NCBI GenBank assembly: GCA_029821755.1
Contig: JALGSV010000001.1
Span: 62,001-126,000 of the forward strand
Reading direction: 5' to 3'
Length of the DNA: 64,000 nt
Source of the DNA: Candidatus Zipacnadum vermilionense
Lineage (GTDB): Bacteria; Armatimonadota; Zipacnadia; Zipacnadales; Zipacnadaceae
The notes below the pieces were generated by a model. It was not told where the DNA came from, searched no databases, and saw only the letters and a program-made list of their open reading frames with translations. The position numbers and the translations under genes are program-made. Of the stretch, positions 8,041-16,920 are shown piece after piece; the stretch's first letter is position 1, and the number at the start of each line of letters is the position of its first letter.

Positions 8041-10416
8041 TTACGACGACCAGGGGACCGCGGATTCGGCCAACTCGAAGGTGGACTCCTCCTTCTCCGC
8101 GTCCCAGTCGGCGACGATCTCCCCGGTGATGTCCTCCCACTGCAACAGCCTCTCTGCCAGCGGGTCCTCGAGGAGCCTCCGCACCGCCCGCCGGAGCGGC
8201 CGAGCGCCCATACTGGGGTCAAAACCGACCTCGGCCAGGCGCTCCCGCAGGGACTCGCTCAGGGTCAGAATCAGCCCGCGCCGAGCCAGCTCATCCGAGA
8301 CGGGACGGACCTCCATCTCCACGATCTCCCGGATCTGCTCCCGGGTCAACGCGTGGAAGACGACGACATCGTCCAGACGGTTGAGGAACTCCGGGCTGAA
8401 GGTCTTGCGCAACTCCTCCATTACCCGGGCCTTCATCCGCTCGTACTCACGCTCGTGTTGTGTCGAGGTCTGGCGCTGGGCTTCGCGGCCAAAGCCGATG
8501 GTGTAGCCCTCGGTGATGGTGCGGGCGCCGACGTTACTGGTCATGATGATGACGGTGTTCTTGAAGTCCACCTTGCGCCCCTGCGCGTCGGTGAGAACGC
8601 CGTCCTCCATGATCTGCAGCAAGATGTTGAAGACATCCGGGTGCGCTTTCTCTATCTCGTCGAAGAGGACCACCGAGTACGGCCGCCGCCGCACAGACTC
8701 GGTGAGCTGACCGCTCTCGTCGTAGCCGACATACCCCGGCGGGGCGCCGATGAGCCGCGAGAGACTGAATTTCTCCATGTACTCGGACATGTCTACGCGG
8801 ATGAGGGTGTCTTCGTCGGCGAAGAGGAAGCGGGCCAGCACCTGGGCCAGCAGCGTCTTGCCCACCCCGGTCGGTCCCAGGAACATGAAGGAGCCGATGG
8901 GCCGGCGGCGATCCTTGAGGCCGGTGCGGCTGCGGCGGACCGATTTGGCCACTGTGGCGATAGCCTCCTCCTGGCCGACAATGTCGCCGTGCAGGGCCGT
9001 CTCCATGCGGAGCAGGCGCTTGGACTCGGCCTCGGTCAAGTCCATCACCGGCACCCCGGTCCACATGGACACGATCTCCGCGATGTCCTCGCGGAGGACC
9101 TGGGGCGCGGCGGCTTTGGGCTCCTCCTCCCGCAGTCCGGCCTCGGTGAGTTCGCCCAGCGACTCCAGGCCGGTCTCCTCCTGGGGCCCATGGCAGTGGC
9201 GCAGCTTGACCCGGGAGCCCGCCTCATCGACCAGGTCGATGGCCTTGTCCGGGAGCATCCGGTCGCTGATGTAGCGGGTGGACAGGTCCACCGCCGCCTC
9301 TACCGCGTCGGGCGTGTAGGCTACGCCATGGAAGTCTTCATACCGATACCGAATCCCCGCCAGGATGGCCAGCGTCTCCTCCCGGGTTGGCTCCCGCACC
9401 ATGACCGGTTGGAAACGGCGCTCGAGGGAGGGGGTCTTCTCGATGTACTTACGGTATTCGTCGAGGGTGGTGGCGCCGATGACCTGCATCTCGCCGCGGG
9501 CCAGCGCCGGCTTAAGGATGTTGGAGGCGTCCATGGCGCCCTCGGCGGCGCCGGTCCCGACGACAGTGTGCAGCTCGTCGAGGAAGACGATGACCCGCCC
9601 CTTGGACTCGCGGATCTCCTCCATGACGCGCTTCATGCGCTCCTCGAACTCGCCGCGGTACTTGGTCCCCGCCACCAGGCTGGCCAGATCGAGGGCGGCC
9701 AGGCGCCGGTCGCGCAGCGGCTCGGGCACCTCACCATCGGCGATCTTCTGGGCCAGGCTTTCGGCGATGGCGGTCTTGCCCACACCGGCCTCGCCGATCA
9801 GGCAAGGGTTGTTCTTGGTGCGCCGGCAGAGAATCTGCACCACGCGATCGACTTCCTGCTGCCGTCCGATGACCGGGTCCAAGGTCGCTTCGCGGGCTAG
9901 CTGGGTTAGGTCGCGGCTGTAGTGGTCCAGGGTGGGGGTCTGTGAGCGGTCTTGCTGGGGTGTAGCCGAGCCGGTGCCGCTGTTGATGTCTTCCACCATC
10001 CGCCGGATGGTGCGCAGGTCCGCCCCGTGGTGGCGCAGGACCTGGTAGGCCGGACCCTTGCCCAGACGCAGCAGGCCGAGCAGGATGTGTTCGGTCCCCA
10101 CGTGCGAGTCGTTCATCTGCCGCGCTTCGTTGTAGGCTAGCGACAGCACTTGTTGGGCGTCAGGGGTGAAGGAGACCTCGGGGGAGGGCTCGGTGTAAAC
10201 GCCGGGGGCCAGTTGGCTCTGCAGGTCCGCCGACAGACCCTCCACATCGACGCCGGCGCGGGTGAGCGACTCTAGCGCCGCTCCCTCGGCTAGCCGCAGC
10301 AGCCCGAGCAGCAGATGCTCGGTACCGATTAGCTGGGCCCGGCTCCGGGCCGCCTCCGAATGCGCCAGAAGGATGGCTCGACGGGCGGTGCTGGTGAATC
10401 GTTGCCAAATCTCCAT
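8041..10416 (-). CDS. clpC: AAA+ unfoldase ClpC (ClpA/ClpC family)
   Basis: A 791-aa Hsp100 unfoldase that feeds proteins to ClpP. Order of domains: a double Clp-N repeat ([12 protein letters not shown] and [15 protein letters not shown], residues 1-145), D1 with Walker A GEAGVGKT (Lys214) and [10 protein letters not shown], then D2 with GPTGVGKT (Lys520) and [14 protein letters not shown]. The ClpP-docking loop is probably TIGFG. The segment between [11 protein letters not shown] and the start of D2 is only about 30 residues and lacks the usual coiled M-domain/UVR helix of ClpC, so it is ClpC-like at the N-terminus but ClpA-like in the middle. No clpP or mcsA/mcsB is nearby. The start is well placed because MEIWQRFT is a typical N-terminus. 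Confidence 0.95.
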   Translation of the reverse strand: MEIWQRFTSTARRAILLAHSEAARSRAQLIGTEHLLLGLLRLAEGAALESLTRAGVDVEGLSADLQSQLAPGVYTEPSPEVSFTPDAQQVLSLAYNEARQMNDSHVGTEHILLGLLRLGKGPAYQVLRHHGADLRTIRRMVEDINSGTGSATPQQDRSQTPTLDHYSRDLTQLAREATLDPVIGRQQEVDRVVQILCRRTKNNPCLIGEAGVGKTAIAESLAQKIADGEVPEPLRDRRLAALDLASLVAGTKYRGEFEERMKRVMEEIRESKGRVIVFLDELHTVVGTGAAEGAMDASNILKPALARGEMQVIGATTLDEYRKYIEKTPSLERRFQPVMVREPTREETLAILAGIRYRYEDFHGVAYTPDAVEAAVDLSTRYISDRMLPDKAIDLVDEAGSRVKLRHCHGPQEETGLESLGELTEAGLREEEPKAAAPQVLREDIAEIVSMWTGVPVMDLTEAESKRLLRMETALHGDIVGQEEAIATVAKSVRRSRTGLKDRRRPIGSFMFLGPTGVGKTLLAQVLARFLFADEDTLIRVDMSEYMEKFSLSRLIGAPPGYVGYDESGQLTESVRRRPYSVVLFDEIEKAHPDVFNILLQIMEDGVLTDAQGRKVDFKNTVIIMTSNVGARTITEGYTIGFGREAQRQTSTQHEREYERMKARVMEELRKTFSPEFLNRLDDVVVFHALTREQIREIVEMEVRPVSDELARRGLILTLSESLRERLAEVGFDPSMGARPLRRAVRRLLEDPLAERLLQWEDITGEIVADWDAEKEESTFELAESAVPWSS

Positions 10417-10793
10417 GGTTGCTGGTTGCCTCGCTTGGCCGAATAATGGTGCGTTGCAGTTTCCCGGACGCTTTACTGCTTTGGTGAGTGAACCTCGATT
10501 GTGCGGAACCGCTTGCAGGCAGGCATCAGCGCGCTGTGCGAGGGGGAGCCTACGGCGTTACACACAGTTCCTAAGCTGGAGAGGAGCCGTCACCCAGCCG
10601 CCTTCCCATTGTAATAGACGCAAACGGGATATGTAAAGTTTCCCCTGGGACTCGGTGGGCTAAACCTGGGGGGGAAGCGGGACGGGTAGCGCAAGGCTGT
10701 GGGGTGCTGTGGTCAGGAGCCGGAGGGCCATAGAGAAGAAAGAAGGGCGGGGTGCTGACCCCCGCCCCAGGACCTGCCTGCCGGCAGGGCGGT
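10417..10793. other. 377-bp gap between clpC and ilvE
   Basis: Upstream region of clpC (leftward) and downstream region of ilvE. I see the ilvE terminator hairpin at 10730-10768. No convincing promoter hexamers for clpC were found by eye, although an upstream control site is likely here. No ORF with family character is present. Confidence 0.5.
10730..10768 (-). terminator. Probable intrinsic terminator of ilvE
   Basis: GGGCGGGG (10745-10752) and CCCCGCCC (10760-10767) form an 8-bp stem. On the minus strand the stem is followed by the pyrimidine-rich TTCTTTCTTCTC. It lies 26 bases past the ilvE stop codon. Confidence 0.6.
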
Positions 10794-11672
10794 CTACCCG
10801 TAGACCGGGGTTCCCTCGATTTGCGTGATCTGGTGGAAGCGTTCGTGAATCTTGCGGGTGATTTCCCCGGGCTTGCCGTCACCGATCTTGCGGCCGTCTA
10901 CCTGGACGACCGGCGCGATCTCCGCCGCGGTGCCGGTCAGGAACACCTCGTCGGCCGTGTAGGCGGTGAGGATGCGGAAGTTCTCCGCCGCTACCGGGAT
11001 GTCCATCTCTCGAAGAATCTCCATGGTTACCTGGGCGGTGATGCCGGCCAGGTTGCCCACCGACATCGGCGGGGTGAGCACCTCTCCGTGCTGTACCACG
11101 AAGATATTGTCTCCAGTACACTCGGCCACGTAGCCCTCCGAGCTGAGCATGATCCCCTCCGGCACTCCTGCCTGCACGGTCTCGATCTTCGCCATAATGT
11201 TGTTGAGGTAGTTGAGGCTCTTGATGCTGGGATCGAGGGCCTCGGGCGAGTTGCGGCGAGTGGCGCAGGTGATGACATGCAGGCCCTCGTCGTAGTAGCG
11301 CTGTGGGTATAACTCGATGCTGTCAGCGATGATGATGACGGTAGGCCGGGGGCACCTGCGTGGGTCCAGACCCAGATCGCCGGGGCCGCGGGTAACGACA
11401 AGGCGGATGTAGCAGTCCCGCAGGGCGTTGGCGCGCACCGTCTCGACCACCGCCTGCTCCATCTCCGCCACCGACAGCGGGATCTGCATGTGGATGACGT
11501 GCGCGGAGTCATACAGCCGGTGCAGATGCTGGTCCAGCCGGAAGACGCGGCCGTTGTAGGCGCGAATGCCCTCAAACACGCCGTCGCCGTATAGTACTCC
11601 GTGGTCGAGCACGGAGATCTTGGCATCCTCGGGAGCGACCAGTTCTCCGTTGAGGTAGATGTACTTGGCCAT
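10794..11672 (-). CDS. ilvE: Branched-chain amino acid aminotransferase
   Basis: A 292-aa class IV PLP-dependent aminotransferase that interconverts leucine, isoleucine and valine with their 2-keto acids. The N-terminus YIYLNGELVAPEDAKISVLD and the following GVLYGDGVFEGIRAYNG are canonical. The PLP lysine is in SIKSLNYLNN (Lys151), and EGYVAECTGDNIFVV carries the cofactor-binding glutamate. LTGTAAEIAPV and DGRKIGDG close the active site. Length matches typical IlvE (290-310 aa). The start MAKYIYL is preferred to the track's long extension; AAAGGTG lies 9 bases upstream. D-amino-acid transaminase or ADC lyase are less likely, given the strong IlvE motifs. Confidence 0.95.
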   Translation of the reverse strand: MAKYIYLNGELVAPEDAKISVLDHGVLYGDGVFEGIRAYNGRVFRLDQHLHRLYDSAHVIHMQIPLSVAEMEQAVVETVRANALRDCYIRLVVTRGPGDLGLDPRRCPRPTVIIIADSIELYPQRYYDEGLHVITCATRRNSPEALDPSIKSLNYLNNIMAKIETVQAGVPEGIMLSSEGYVAECTGDNIFVVQHGEVLTPPMSVGNLAGITAQVTMEILREMDIPVAAENFRILTAYTADEVFLTGTAAEIAPVVQVDGRKIGDGKPGEITRKIHERFHQITQIEGTPVYG

Positions 11673-11735
11673 GGAGCGATTCACCTTTCGCATCAGAGGG
11701 CGGCTGAACGCAGCCACCCCCGAAGGAATGCGCTG

Positions 11736-11765
11736 AGTATAGCACGCAGCAAGCGAAGGCCGCAA
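11736..11765 (-). promoter_or_regulatory. Probable ilvE promoter
   Basis: On the minus strand TTGCGG (11765-11760) is followed after 18 bases by TATACT (11741-11736). The expected start near 11729 gives a leader of about 57 nt before the ilvE ATG at 11672. Confidence 0.55.
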
Positions 11766-11901
11766 GCAGCGGGAGCTGTCGCGGATGAGTGGACAGGCAG
11801 AGGCGCCCCTCGTTGTTCCTTGTTTCGCGAGCGGCGCCCTGCTGTGCGGCTCCCGTTGGCGGCGGGAAAGGACCCCTGACGGGGCCAAAGCTCTGGGGGA
11901 C

Positions 11902-12882
11902 CTACGCCCAGGTCATCTCGCCCGGAGGCTCATTGATGATGGTGTTTTTGAGGAAGGCCACGGCCTTCAGGAACCCCTCATCGGAGGTCATCAGGCTATC
12001 TTCATGCTCGATGCTCAGCGTGCCGTCGTAGCCGGTCATGCGTAGGGTGCTGATGATATCGCGCCAGACGTCCTCGCCGTGGCCGTAACCTACGGTGCGG
12101 AAGAGCCAGGCGCGATGCATCTCGTCTCCGTAGTGCTTGGCGTCGAGCACGCCGTGGACGCGGGCGACCCACTCGTACACCAGAGAGTCTTTGGCGTGGA
12201 AGTGCTTGATCACGTCGCCCTGCTCCTGCAGCCAGCGAATTGGATCGGTCGGCGTGCAGCCCTGCCAGAACAGGTGGCTGGGGTCGTAATTGGCGCAGAT
12301 GCGGTCGCCATTCTTGCCCACGGCGTTACGCAGCTTGATCAGGGTCTCGGGGTTGTAGACCAGGAAGTTGGGGTGCATCTCCAAGCAGATGAAGACCCCG
12401 TTGCGGGCGGCGAAGGCGGCTTCTTGCTTCCAGTAGGGGATAGCGACGTGGTTCCACTGGTACTCCAGGGCGGCCAGGTGGTCATCCGGCCAGGGCGCGA
12501 CGACCCAGTTCGGTACCTTGTCTGAGGGACCGCCCCCGGGCAGACCGGAGAAATTGGCCACGCACTCAATCCCCAACTTCTTGGCTAGCTTGACCGTCTC
12601 GCGCCACACGTCGTGGTGGGCCTGGGCGATTTTCTTGTTGGGGTGTAGCGGGTTGCCGTGGCAGGACAGGGCCGACAGGACCAAGCCGCGGCTGGTGATG
12701 GCGGACATGAAGGCCTTGCGGGCCTTGGCATCGCCGTTGAGCTTGGCCGGGTTGCAGTGGACATTGCCGGGGTAATTCCCCGTGGCGGTCTCCACCGCCT
12801 CAATCCCCGCGCCGCAGAACCAATCCAGCGCCTCCTCGAAGGGCAGTTCGCCCTTGGCTACGGTAAAGGCTCCGACTTTCAT
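11902..12882 (-). CDS. Sugar phosphate isomerase/epimerase family protein
   Basis: A 326-aa TIM-barrel protein of the xylose-isomerase-like superfamily. Metal-site residues are visible in order: E in CLEMHPNF, D in NYDPSHL, H in HFHAKD and E in LSIEHED. CANYDPSHLFWQG and IKHFHAKDS are typical of environmental family members linked to inositol or uncommon sugar catabolism. There is no signal peptide. GGGAGG lies about 10 bases before the ATG. The substrate cannot be assigned. It reads in the same direction as the lipoprotein and Gfo/Idh genes to its right, which may share its pathway, but the intervals are over 100 bases, so co-transcription is uncertain. Confidence 0.85.
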   Translation of the reverse strand: MKVGAFTVAKGELPFEEALDWFCGAGIEAVETATGNYPGNVHCNPAKLNGDAKARKAFMSAITSRGLVLSALSCHGNPLHPNKKIAQAHHDVWRETVKLAKKLGIECVANFSGLPGGGPSDKVPNWVVAPWPDDHLAALEYQWNHVAIPYWKQEAAFAARNGVFICLEMHPNFLVYNPETLIKLRNAVGKNGDRICANYDPSHLFWQGCTPTDPIRWLQEQGDVIKHFHAKDSLVYEWVARVHGVLDAKHYGDEMHRAWLFRTVGYGHGEDVWRDIISTLRMTGYDGTLSIEHEDSLMTSDEGFLKAVAFLKNTIINEPPGEMTWA

Positions 12883-12994
12883 GAGATCACGACCTCCCTT
12901 ATCATATCGTCAACGTCGTCCAGCATGTAGAGTTCAAGGACCGGGTGCACCGCGCCCCTCGGTCGCCGGCAGGGATCCGATTTCACGGCGGGGC

Positions 12995-13645
12995 CTACCA
13001 GTCGTAGTACACGCCGTCAAAATCGCCAGCGACCCAGGACTTGGCCTCGTCGTCGAAGACGAGGGCCACCTGGCCTTTCACCCGTCCCAGAACACTGTCG
13101 TCCGCTGGGTCCTTCTCTATTGTCCACTCGTCGACCTTCAGGGCGCAGCCCCAAGGCTGGTTCATGCTCATGGGACCTTTGTCGTCGCCCTGGGGGTAGT
13201 AATAGTAGGAACGGATGCTGTCGAAGTCTTTCTCGTCCGGAATCGCCAGGATGATCTCCCCGGGCTTGCCCTCGGTCAACTGGGTGGTGACGGTCAGCTC
13301 AATAGCGGTCTTGTCCGAGACCCTCCCGCTGGGCTTGTCGGGGGCCTTGTCATAGATTTGCAGCACATAGCTGTCATCCTTCTTCTCAAGGCGCACGGTC
13401 TTGGCCTCAAAGGGCTTGCCGTTGACCATGCCCAAAAGGGGGCCGGAGGGAATATCGGCGAGGGCAGGCTCCTCGGTCCACTTGAAGGTCGAGGACACTG
13501 CGGTGGGTTCCGGCGGCGGGGGAGGGGGTGGCATAACCACCGGAGGAGTATCCACCGGTTTGTGCGGACATCCCGGTATGACGGCCAGGGACAGGGCCAG
13601 AACGACGAGCAGTATTCCGAGCACGACGATACGGCTTACAGACAT
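12995..13645 (-). CDS. Putative lipoprotein with proline-rich linker, unknown function
   Basis: A 216-aa protein with a hydrophobic N-terminal segment (VVLGILLVVLALSLAVIPGC) ending in a Cys that could be the lipidated residue, although Pro at -2 is an imperfect lipobox. A linker of seven prolines (PPPPPPPEP) follows near residue 40, as seen in surface-anchored lipoproteins. The C-terminal part is beta-rich (LTVTTQLTEGKPGEIILAI) and ends DFDGVYYDW. No known family is recognised. AGGAGG with an 8-base gap supports the start. The proline linker would hold the globular part away from the membrane. Confidence 0.6.
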   Translation of the reverse strand: MSVSRIVVLGILLVVLALSLAVIPGCPHKPVDTPPVVMPPPPPPPEPTAVSSTFKWTEEPALADIPSGPLLGMVNGKPFEAKTVRLEKKDDSYVLQIYDKAPDKPSGRVSDKTAIELTVTTQLTEGKPGEIILAIPDEKDFDSIRSYYYYPQGDDKGPMSMNQPWGCALKVDEWTIEKDPADDSVLGRVKGQVALVFDDEAKSWVAGDFDGVYYDW

Positions 13646-13757
13646 GTTAGGCGCCTCCTGCGAATGCGGTTCGGCCCCAAAGAGGAACCAGGACTACTAC
13701 ACGAAAGTCGACGCAATCCCCGACGACCAGCGTGGCTGGGCGGAGTAGACTGTGCCT

Positions 13758-14948
13758 CTATATCTTCACCTGCGGCACTTTCACCCAGGCTCCATTCTCC
13801 GCCGCCATGCCGCAGGCCTCCAGGACTGCTTGGGTCTTCACGCCGTCCGCGAAGTTCGGCCAGGGGATCTTCTTCTTCGCCACCGCGACCATGAGGTCGG
13901 CGATGGTGTTGATGAAGGTGTGCTCGTAGCCCAGGATGTGCGCAACCGGCCAGTAGCGCGGTCCCCCGCCGGGCAGGCCCATGAAGGGGTGGCTGTCTTG
14001 TGTGGCTGGGATTACCCGGAAGCCGGCGGTGTCGTCGTCGTCCTCGGCATTGAAGTACTCCAGTTCGTTCATCCGCTCCAGGTTGAAGCGGATGGAACCC
14101 TTCTCGCCGTTGACCTCGAAGGTGTTGTAGTTTTTGCGCCCGGCGGCGAAGCGGGTGGCCTCGAAGGTGCCCAGCGCGCCGTTGGCAAACCGCGCCAGGG
14201 CGATAACACCGTCGTCCACGTCCACCTTGCCCATCGGCGCCCCCGCCTTGGCCTTGCCGCCCAGGCCGGTGTCGAAGGATTCCTGCTTGGGGCGCTTCTT
14301 AATGAAGGTCTCCATGGTGGAGGCCACGCTGTTGATGTCGCCCACTATCCACAGCGCCAGGTCGATGCTGTGGGCCATAAGGTCGCCGAGCGAGCCGGAG
14401 CCAGCGATTTTCTTCTGCACCCGCCACATCATCGGCACCTCGGGGCTGAGCAGCCAGTCCTGCAGGTACAGGGCGCGCCAGTGGTAGATCTTGCCGAGCA
14501 GGCCGGAATCCACCATCTGCTTGGCCAGGGAGATGGCCGGGGCGCGGCGGTAGTTGTGGCAGATCATGTGGATGACGCCGGCCTTCTTTACGGCCTTGAG
14601 GGCGGCCTTGGCGTCGGCCAGATTGGTCGCCAATGGCTTCTCGCAGAAGACGTGCTTGCCAGCCTCAGCGGCCTGGGCGATCAGCTCGGCGTGCTGGTTG
14701 TTAGGGGCGGTGATGTCGACCAGGTCGATGTCATCGCGGGCCAGCAGGTCGCCGAACTTGTGCGTAACCTCCGACCAACCCAAGCGCTGGGCTTCCGCCT
14801 CGGTGCGGCCCTTGGTGCGCCCGCACAGGACCTTCATCACGGGCATCGCTGGCAGCTCCGGCCAGTAGAAGGGAATCTGCCGGTAAGCGTTGGAGTGCGC
14901 CCGGCCCATGAAGTTGTACCCAACCAATCCGACTCTGATTTCCTTCAT
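13758..14948 (-). CDS. Gfo/Idh/MocA family oxidoreductase
   Basis: A 396-aa NAD(P)-dependent oxidoreductase of the glucose-fructose/inositol dehydrogenase superfamily. The Rossmann fold opens VGLVGYNFMGRAHSNAY. The conserved lysine motif is CEKPLATN near residue 100, and the C-terminal half has GSLGDLMAHSIDLALWIVG, including the acid/base His region. Length is at the upper end for the family. GGAGG lies upstream of the ATG. Substrate is probably a sugar or inositol derivative, consistent with the isomerase downstream. A second, distinct family member occurs at 62108-63190. Confidence 0.9.
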   Translation of the reverse strand: MKEIRVGLVGYNFMGRAHSNAYRQIPFYWPELPAMPVMKVLCGRTKGRTEAEAQRLGWSEVTHKFGDLLARDDIDLVDITAPNNQHAELIAQAAEAGKHVFCEKPLATNLADAKAALKAVKKAGVIHMICHNYRRAPAISLAKQMVDSGLLGKIYHWRALYLQDWLLSPEVPMMWRVQKKIAGSGSLGDLMAHSIDLALWIVGDINSVASTMETFIKKRPKQESFDTGLGGKAKAGAPMGKVDVDDGVIALARFANGALGTFEATRFAAGRKNYNTFEVNGEKGSIRFNLERMNELEYFNAEDDDDTAGFRVIPATQDSHPFMGLPGGGPRYWPVAHILGYEHTFINTIADLMVAVAKKKIPWPNFADGVKTQAVLEACGMAAENGAWVKVPQVKI

Positions 14949-15126
14949 TGTGATTAGCCTCCGTCAATAAGTCTTTACTCCAGATGCGTCTCCACTGTCG
15001 CGAAAGTTTCGGCGCCGGGAGGGGAATTCCTTCCTGGAGACAAAAAAGGGGAGGAAAATGGAGGGAGAGGTGGAAGAAAGACATGGTACGCAGGGATCGC
15101 GATTTTCGACTTCTGGAGCACTACTG

Positions 15127-16170
15127 ATGACTTCTCGAGAACGATTGCTGTGCGCCATGCACGGGGGGACGCCGGATCGCGTGCCCGTCGGACCCTTTGG
15201 GACCGCCGGATTTGGGCTGGATAGTGAGGTAGGGCAGACGCTGCTGCGGGAAACGGACTTGCTGCATGAGGTGGGGACGGGGTCCAACGTGCTGCTAGGT
15301 CAGGAGCCGCGGGTGGAGACCGAGACGCGGGGCAGTGAGTCGGTGACGACCTACCATACCCCGGCGGGGCCGTTAACCCGCGTGGTGCGGCGGACGGAGA
15401 TCACCTCGGCTACCGTCAAGTTCCCCTGCTCTGGCCCGGCGGAGCTGGAGCAGCTTCTGGAGATGTCCTTCGAGCCGGCGGAGTTGAACCTGGCCCCGTA
15501 CGTCGAGGCGGAGGAGAAGGTGGGGGAGGAGGGGCTGACCCTGATCGGCCTGGTGACCGGGCTGTGCTGGGTGGCCGACCTGTTCTCGCCGGAGGACTTC
15601 TGCTTGCTGTGGGCCGAGGCGCCGGAGGTGATGGAGCGGGCGGTGGAGGTAGGCACCGACCGGCTGTGCGAGTGGCTAGGGCGCGCTTGCCCCGCCGGGG
15701 CGGCGGCCTTCCGCCTCATCGGGCCGGAGTACGCTTCCGTCGAGCTTGGCCCCCGTGCCTACGAGCGGCTGGTGGTGAACATGGACAGCCGGCTGTGCGA
15801 GATCATTCACCAGCACGGCGGTCTGGCCCATGTCCACAACCACGGTCCGATGACGCGCTACTACGACCTGCTGCTGCAAGTGGGGATGGACTCGCTGGAC
15901 CCGCTGGAGGCGCCGCCGTGGGGAGACTGCGACCTGGCCGAGGCTAAAGCGCGGATCGGTGGCAGCATCTGCCTGGTGGGCAACCTGGACGACATGGAGG
16001 TCCTGGGCAAGTGGCCCCAGGAGCGCATCCTGGCGCGCGGGCGGGAGCTTCTCGAACAAGTCGGGCCGGGAGGGTTCGTCCTGGGGGGAACGTCGTCAGG
16101 GACATACACGGAGTACGCGGTGGAGAACTTCATCGCGCTGCGGAGGTTGGCGGAGGAGAGGGCGGGATAG
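15127..16170 (+). CDS. Uroporphyrinogen decarboxylase-family protein (MtaA/CmuA-like)
   Basis: A 347-aa TIM-barrel protein of the UroD superfamily. MTSRERLLCAMHGGTPDRVPV is the standard opening of the non-haem branch, followed by VTGLCWVADLF, the possible metal-binding run AHVHNHG, and ICLVGNLDDMEVL, which resembles the UroD GNLDP loop. The non-haem branch includes methylcobamide:CoM-type methyltransferases. No corrinoid protein is adjacent, so haem synthesis or methyl transfer cannot be decided; the context favours the non-haem branch. The start at 15127 is chosen over 15058 because GGAG lies 8 bases upstream. It is divergent from the Gfo/Idh gene and shares a 178-bp intergenic region with it. 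Confidence 0.82.
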   Translation: MTSRERLLCAMHGGTPDRVPVGPFGTAGFGLDSEVGQTLLRETDLLHEVGTGSNVLLGQEPRVETETRGSESVTTYHTPAGPLTRVVRRTEITSATVKFPCSGPAELEQLLEMSFEPAELNLAPYVEAEEKVGEEGLTLIGLVTGLCWVADLFSPEDFCLLWAEAPEVMERAVEVGTDRLCEWLGRACPAGAAAFRLIGPEYASVELGPRAYERLVVNMDSRLCEIIHQHGGLAHVHNHGPMTRYYDLLLQVGMDSLDPLEAPPWGDCDLAEAKARIGGSICLVGNLDDMEVLGKWPQERILARGRELLEQVGPGGFVLGGTSSGTYTEYAVENFIALRRLAEERAG

Positions 16171-16200
16171 CGACTCAAGGTCGTGTCGCGTCCTGGGAAC

Positions 16201-16227
16201 GGCGGGGCACGTAGGCCCCGCCCTACA
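16201..16227. repeat. REP-like palindrome (GGCGGGGC ... GCCCCGCC CTAC)
   Basis: GGCGGGGC and GCCCCGCC flank the loop ACGTAG, and the element ends in CTAC. It lies between the UroD-family and nitroreductase genes. The same build, with the identical middle GGCACGTAG, recurs at 60373-60400. Confidence 0.6.
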
Positions 16228-16243
16228 ATAGGGAGGTATTTAC

Positions 16244-16747
16244 ATGGACCTATTCGAAGCGATCGCGAAACGCGCTTGTGTGCGCGATCTGGAGGCCGTG
16301 GACATTCCGGAGGAGGACCTGTTGAAGATACTGGACGCGGGACGGCGAGCGCCCTCGGGGATGAACCGGCAGCCCTTTGAGTTCCTCGTCATCCGTGACC
16401 CGGAGACAATCAAAGCCCTCGCGTCGGCGCAGTCCTGCATCGGGGACGTGTCGTGCGCCATTGCGCTGGTGGCCGACCCGGAGCGGTCCCGGTGGTGGCT
16501 GGAAGACATTTCCGCCGCCACGGAGAACATGCTGCTGGCCATCACCGCTCTGGGCTACGCTACCGTCTGGATTGAGGGAACCCTCCTGCGCGAGGAGGCG
16601 ACGCACAAGACCACGCTGGGGGTGCCGGAGAGCCTGCGGCTGATGATTCTGCTGCCGATAGGGAAGGCCAAAGAGCCCGTCGCCCAGCCGGCCAAGCGGC
16701 CGCTGGAGGAGATGGTGTACTGGGAGAAGTGGGGGGGAAAGGGCTAG
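16244..16747 (+). CDS. Nitroreductase family protein
   Basis: A 167-aa flavoprotein of the nitroreductase superfamily, which reduces nitro compounds, quinones or related substrates with FMN and NAD(P)H. FMN-binding features are visible: RACVRDLEAVDIPEEDL near the start, RRAPSGMNRQPFEFLVI for the phosphate-binding loop, and ENMLLAITALGYATVWIEG. The C-terminus LMILLPIGKAKEP is typical. Length fits the short branch (165-185 aa). AGGGAGG with a 7-base gap precedes the ATG. Short members also include dehalogenase-like and BluB-like enzymes, so the substrate is not assigned. Confidence 0.9.
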   Translation: MDLFEAIAKRACVRDLEAVDIPEEDLLKILDAGRRAPSGMNRQPFEFLVIRDPETIKALASAQSCIGDVSCAIALVADPERSRWWLEDISAATENMLLAITALGYATVWIEGTLLREEATHKTTLGVPESLRLMILLPIGKAKEPVAQPAKRPLEEMVYWEKWGGKG

Positions 16748-16920
16748 TCGACAGCCGACAGTGACAGTGGGGAGGCCGCACCGGCGAGTGTCTCTCTCAG
16801 CCGGCGCGGCCTGTGCGTTAGTGCAGCGCCAGGAGGGATACCTCGGGAAGGGTATCTCCTGCGACGCAGGGAATCAGGCCGCGCTCCAGACCGCCTACGG
16901 CCACAGGAGACCGAACCATA
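16748..16920 (+). promoter_or_regulatory. Structured leader region upstream of the GH38 gene
   Basis: Two inverted repeats are visible: GCCGCACCGGC (16775-16785) with GCCGGCGCGGC (16800-16810), and GGAGGGATACC with GGTATCTCC at about 16831-16860. The second lies about 60 bases before the mannosidase ATG. The first could terminate nitroreductase transcription. The second may be a control element. No known riboswitch class is recognised. Confidence 0.4.

Noticed and set aside
7897-9900. 667-codon plus-strand ORF opposite clpC
   Set aside because: It lies wholly antisense to a clear AAA+ gene, has low-complexity Gly/Leu/Arg content and no recognisable motif. Similar long antisense ORFs occur opposite most of the GC-rich genes here (for example 44288-45802).
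11673-11901. A gene in the ilvE to isomerase interval
   Set aside because: Only shadow ORFs appear there; the interval holds a promoter candidate for ilvE and nothing else recognisable.
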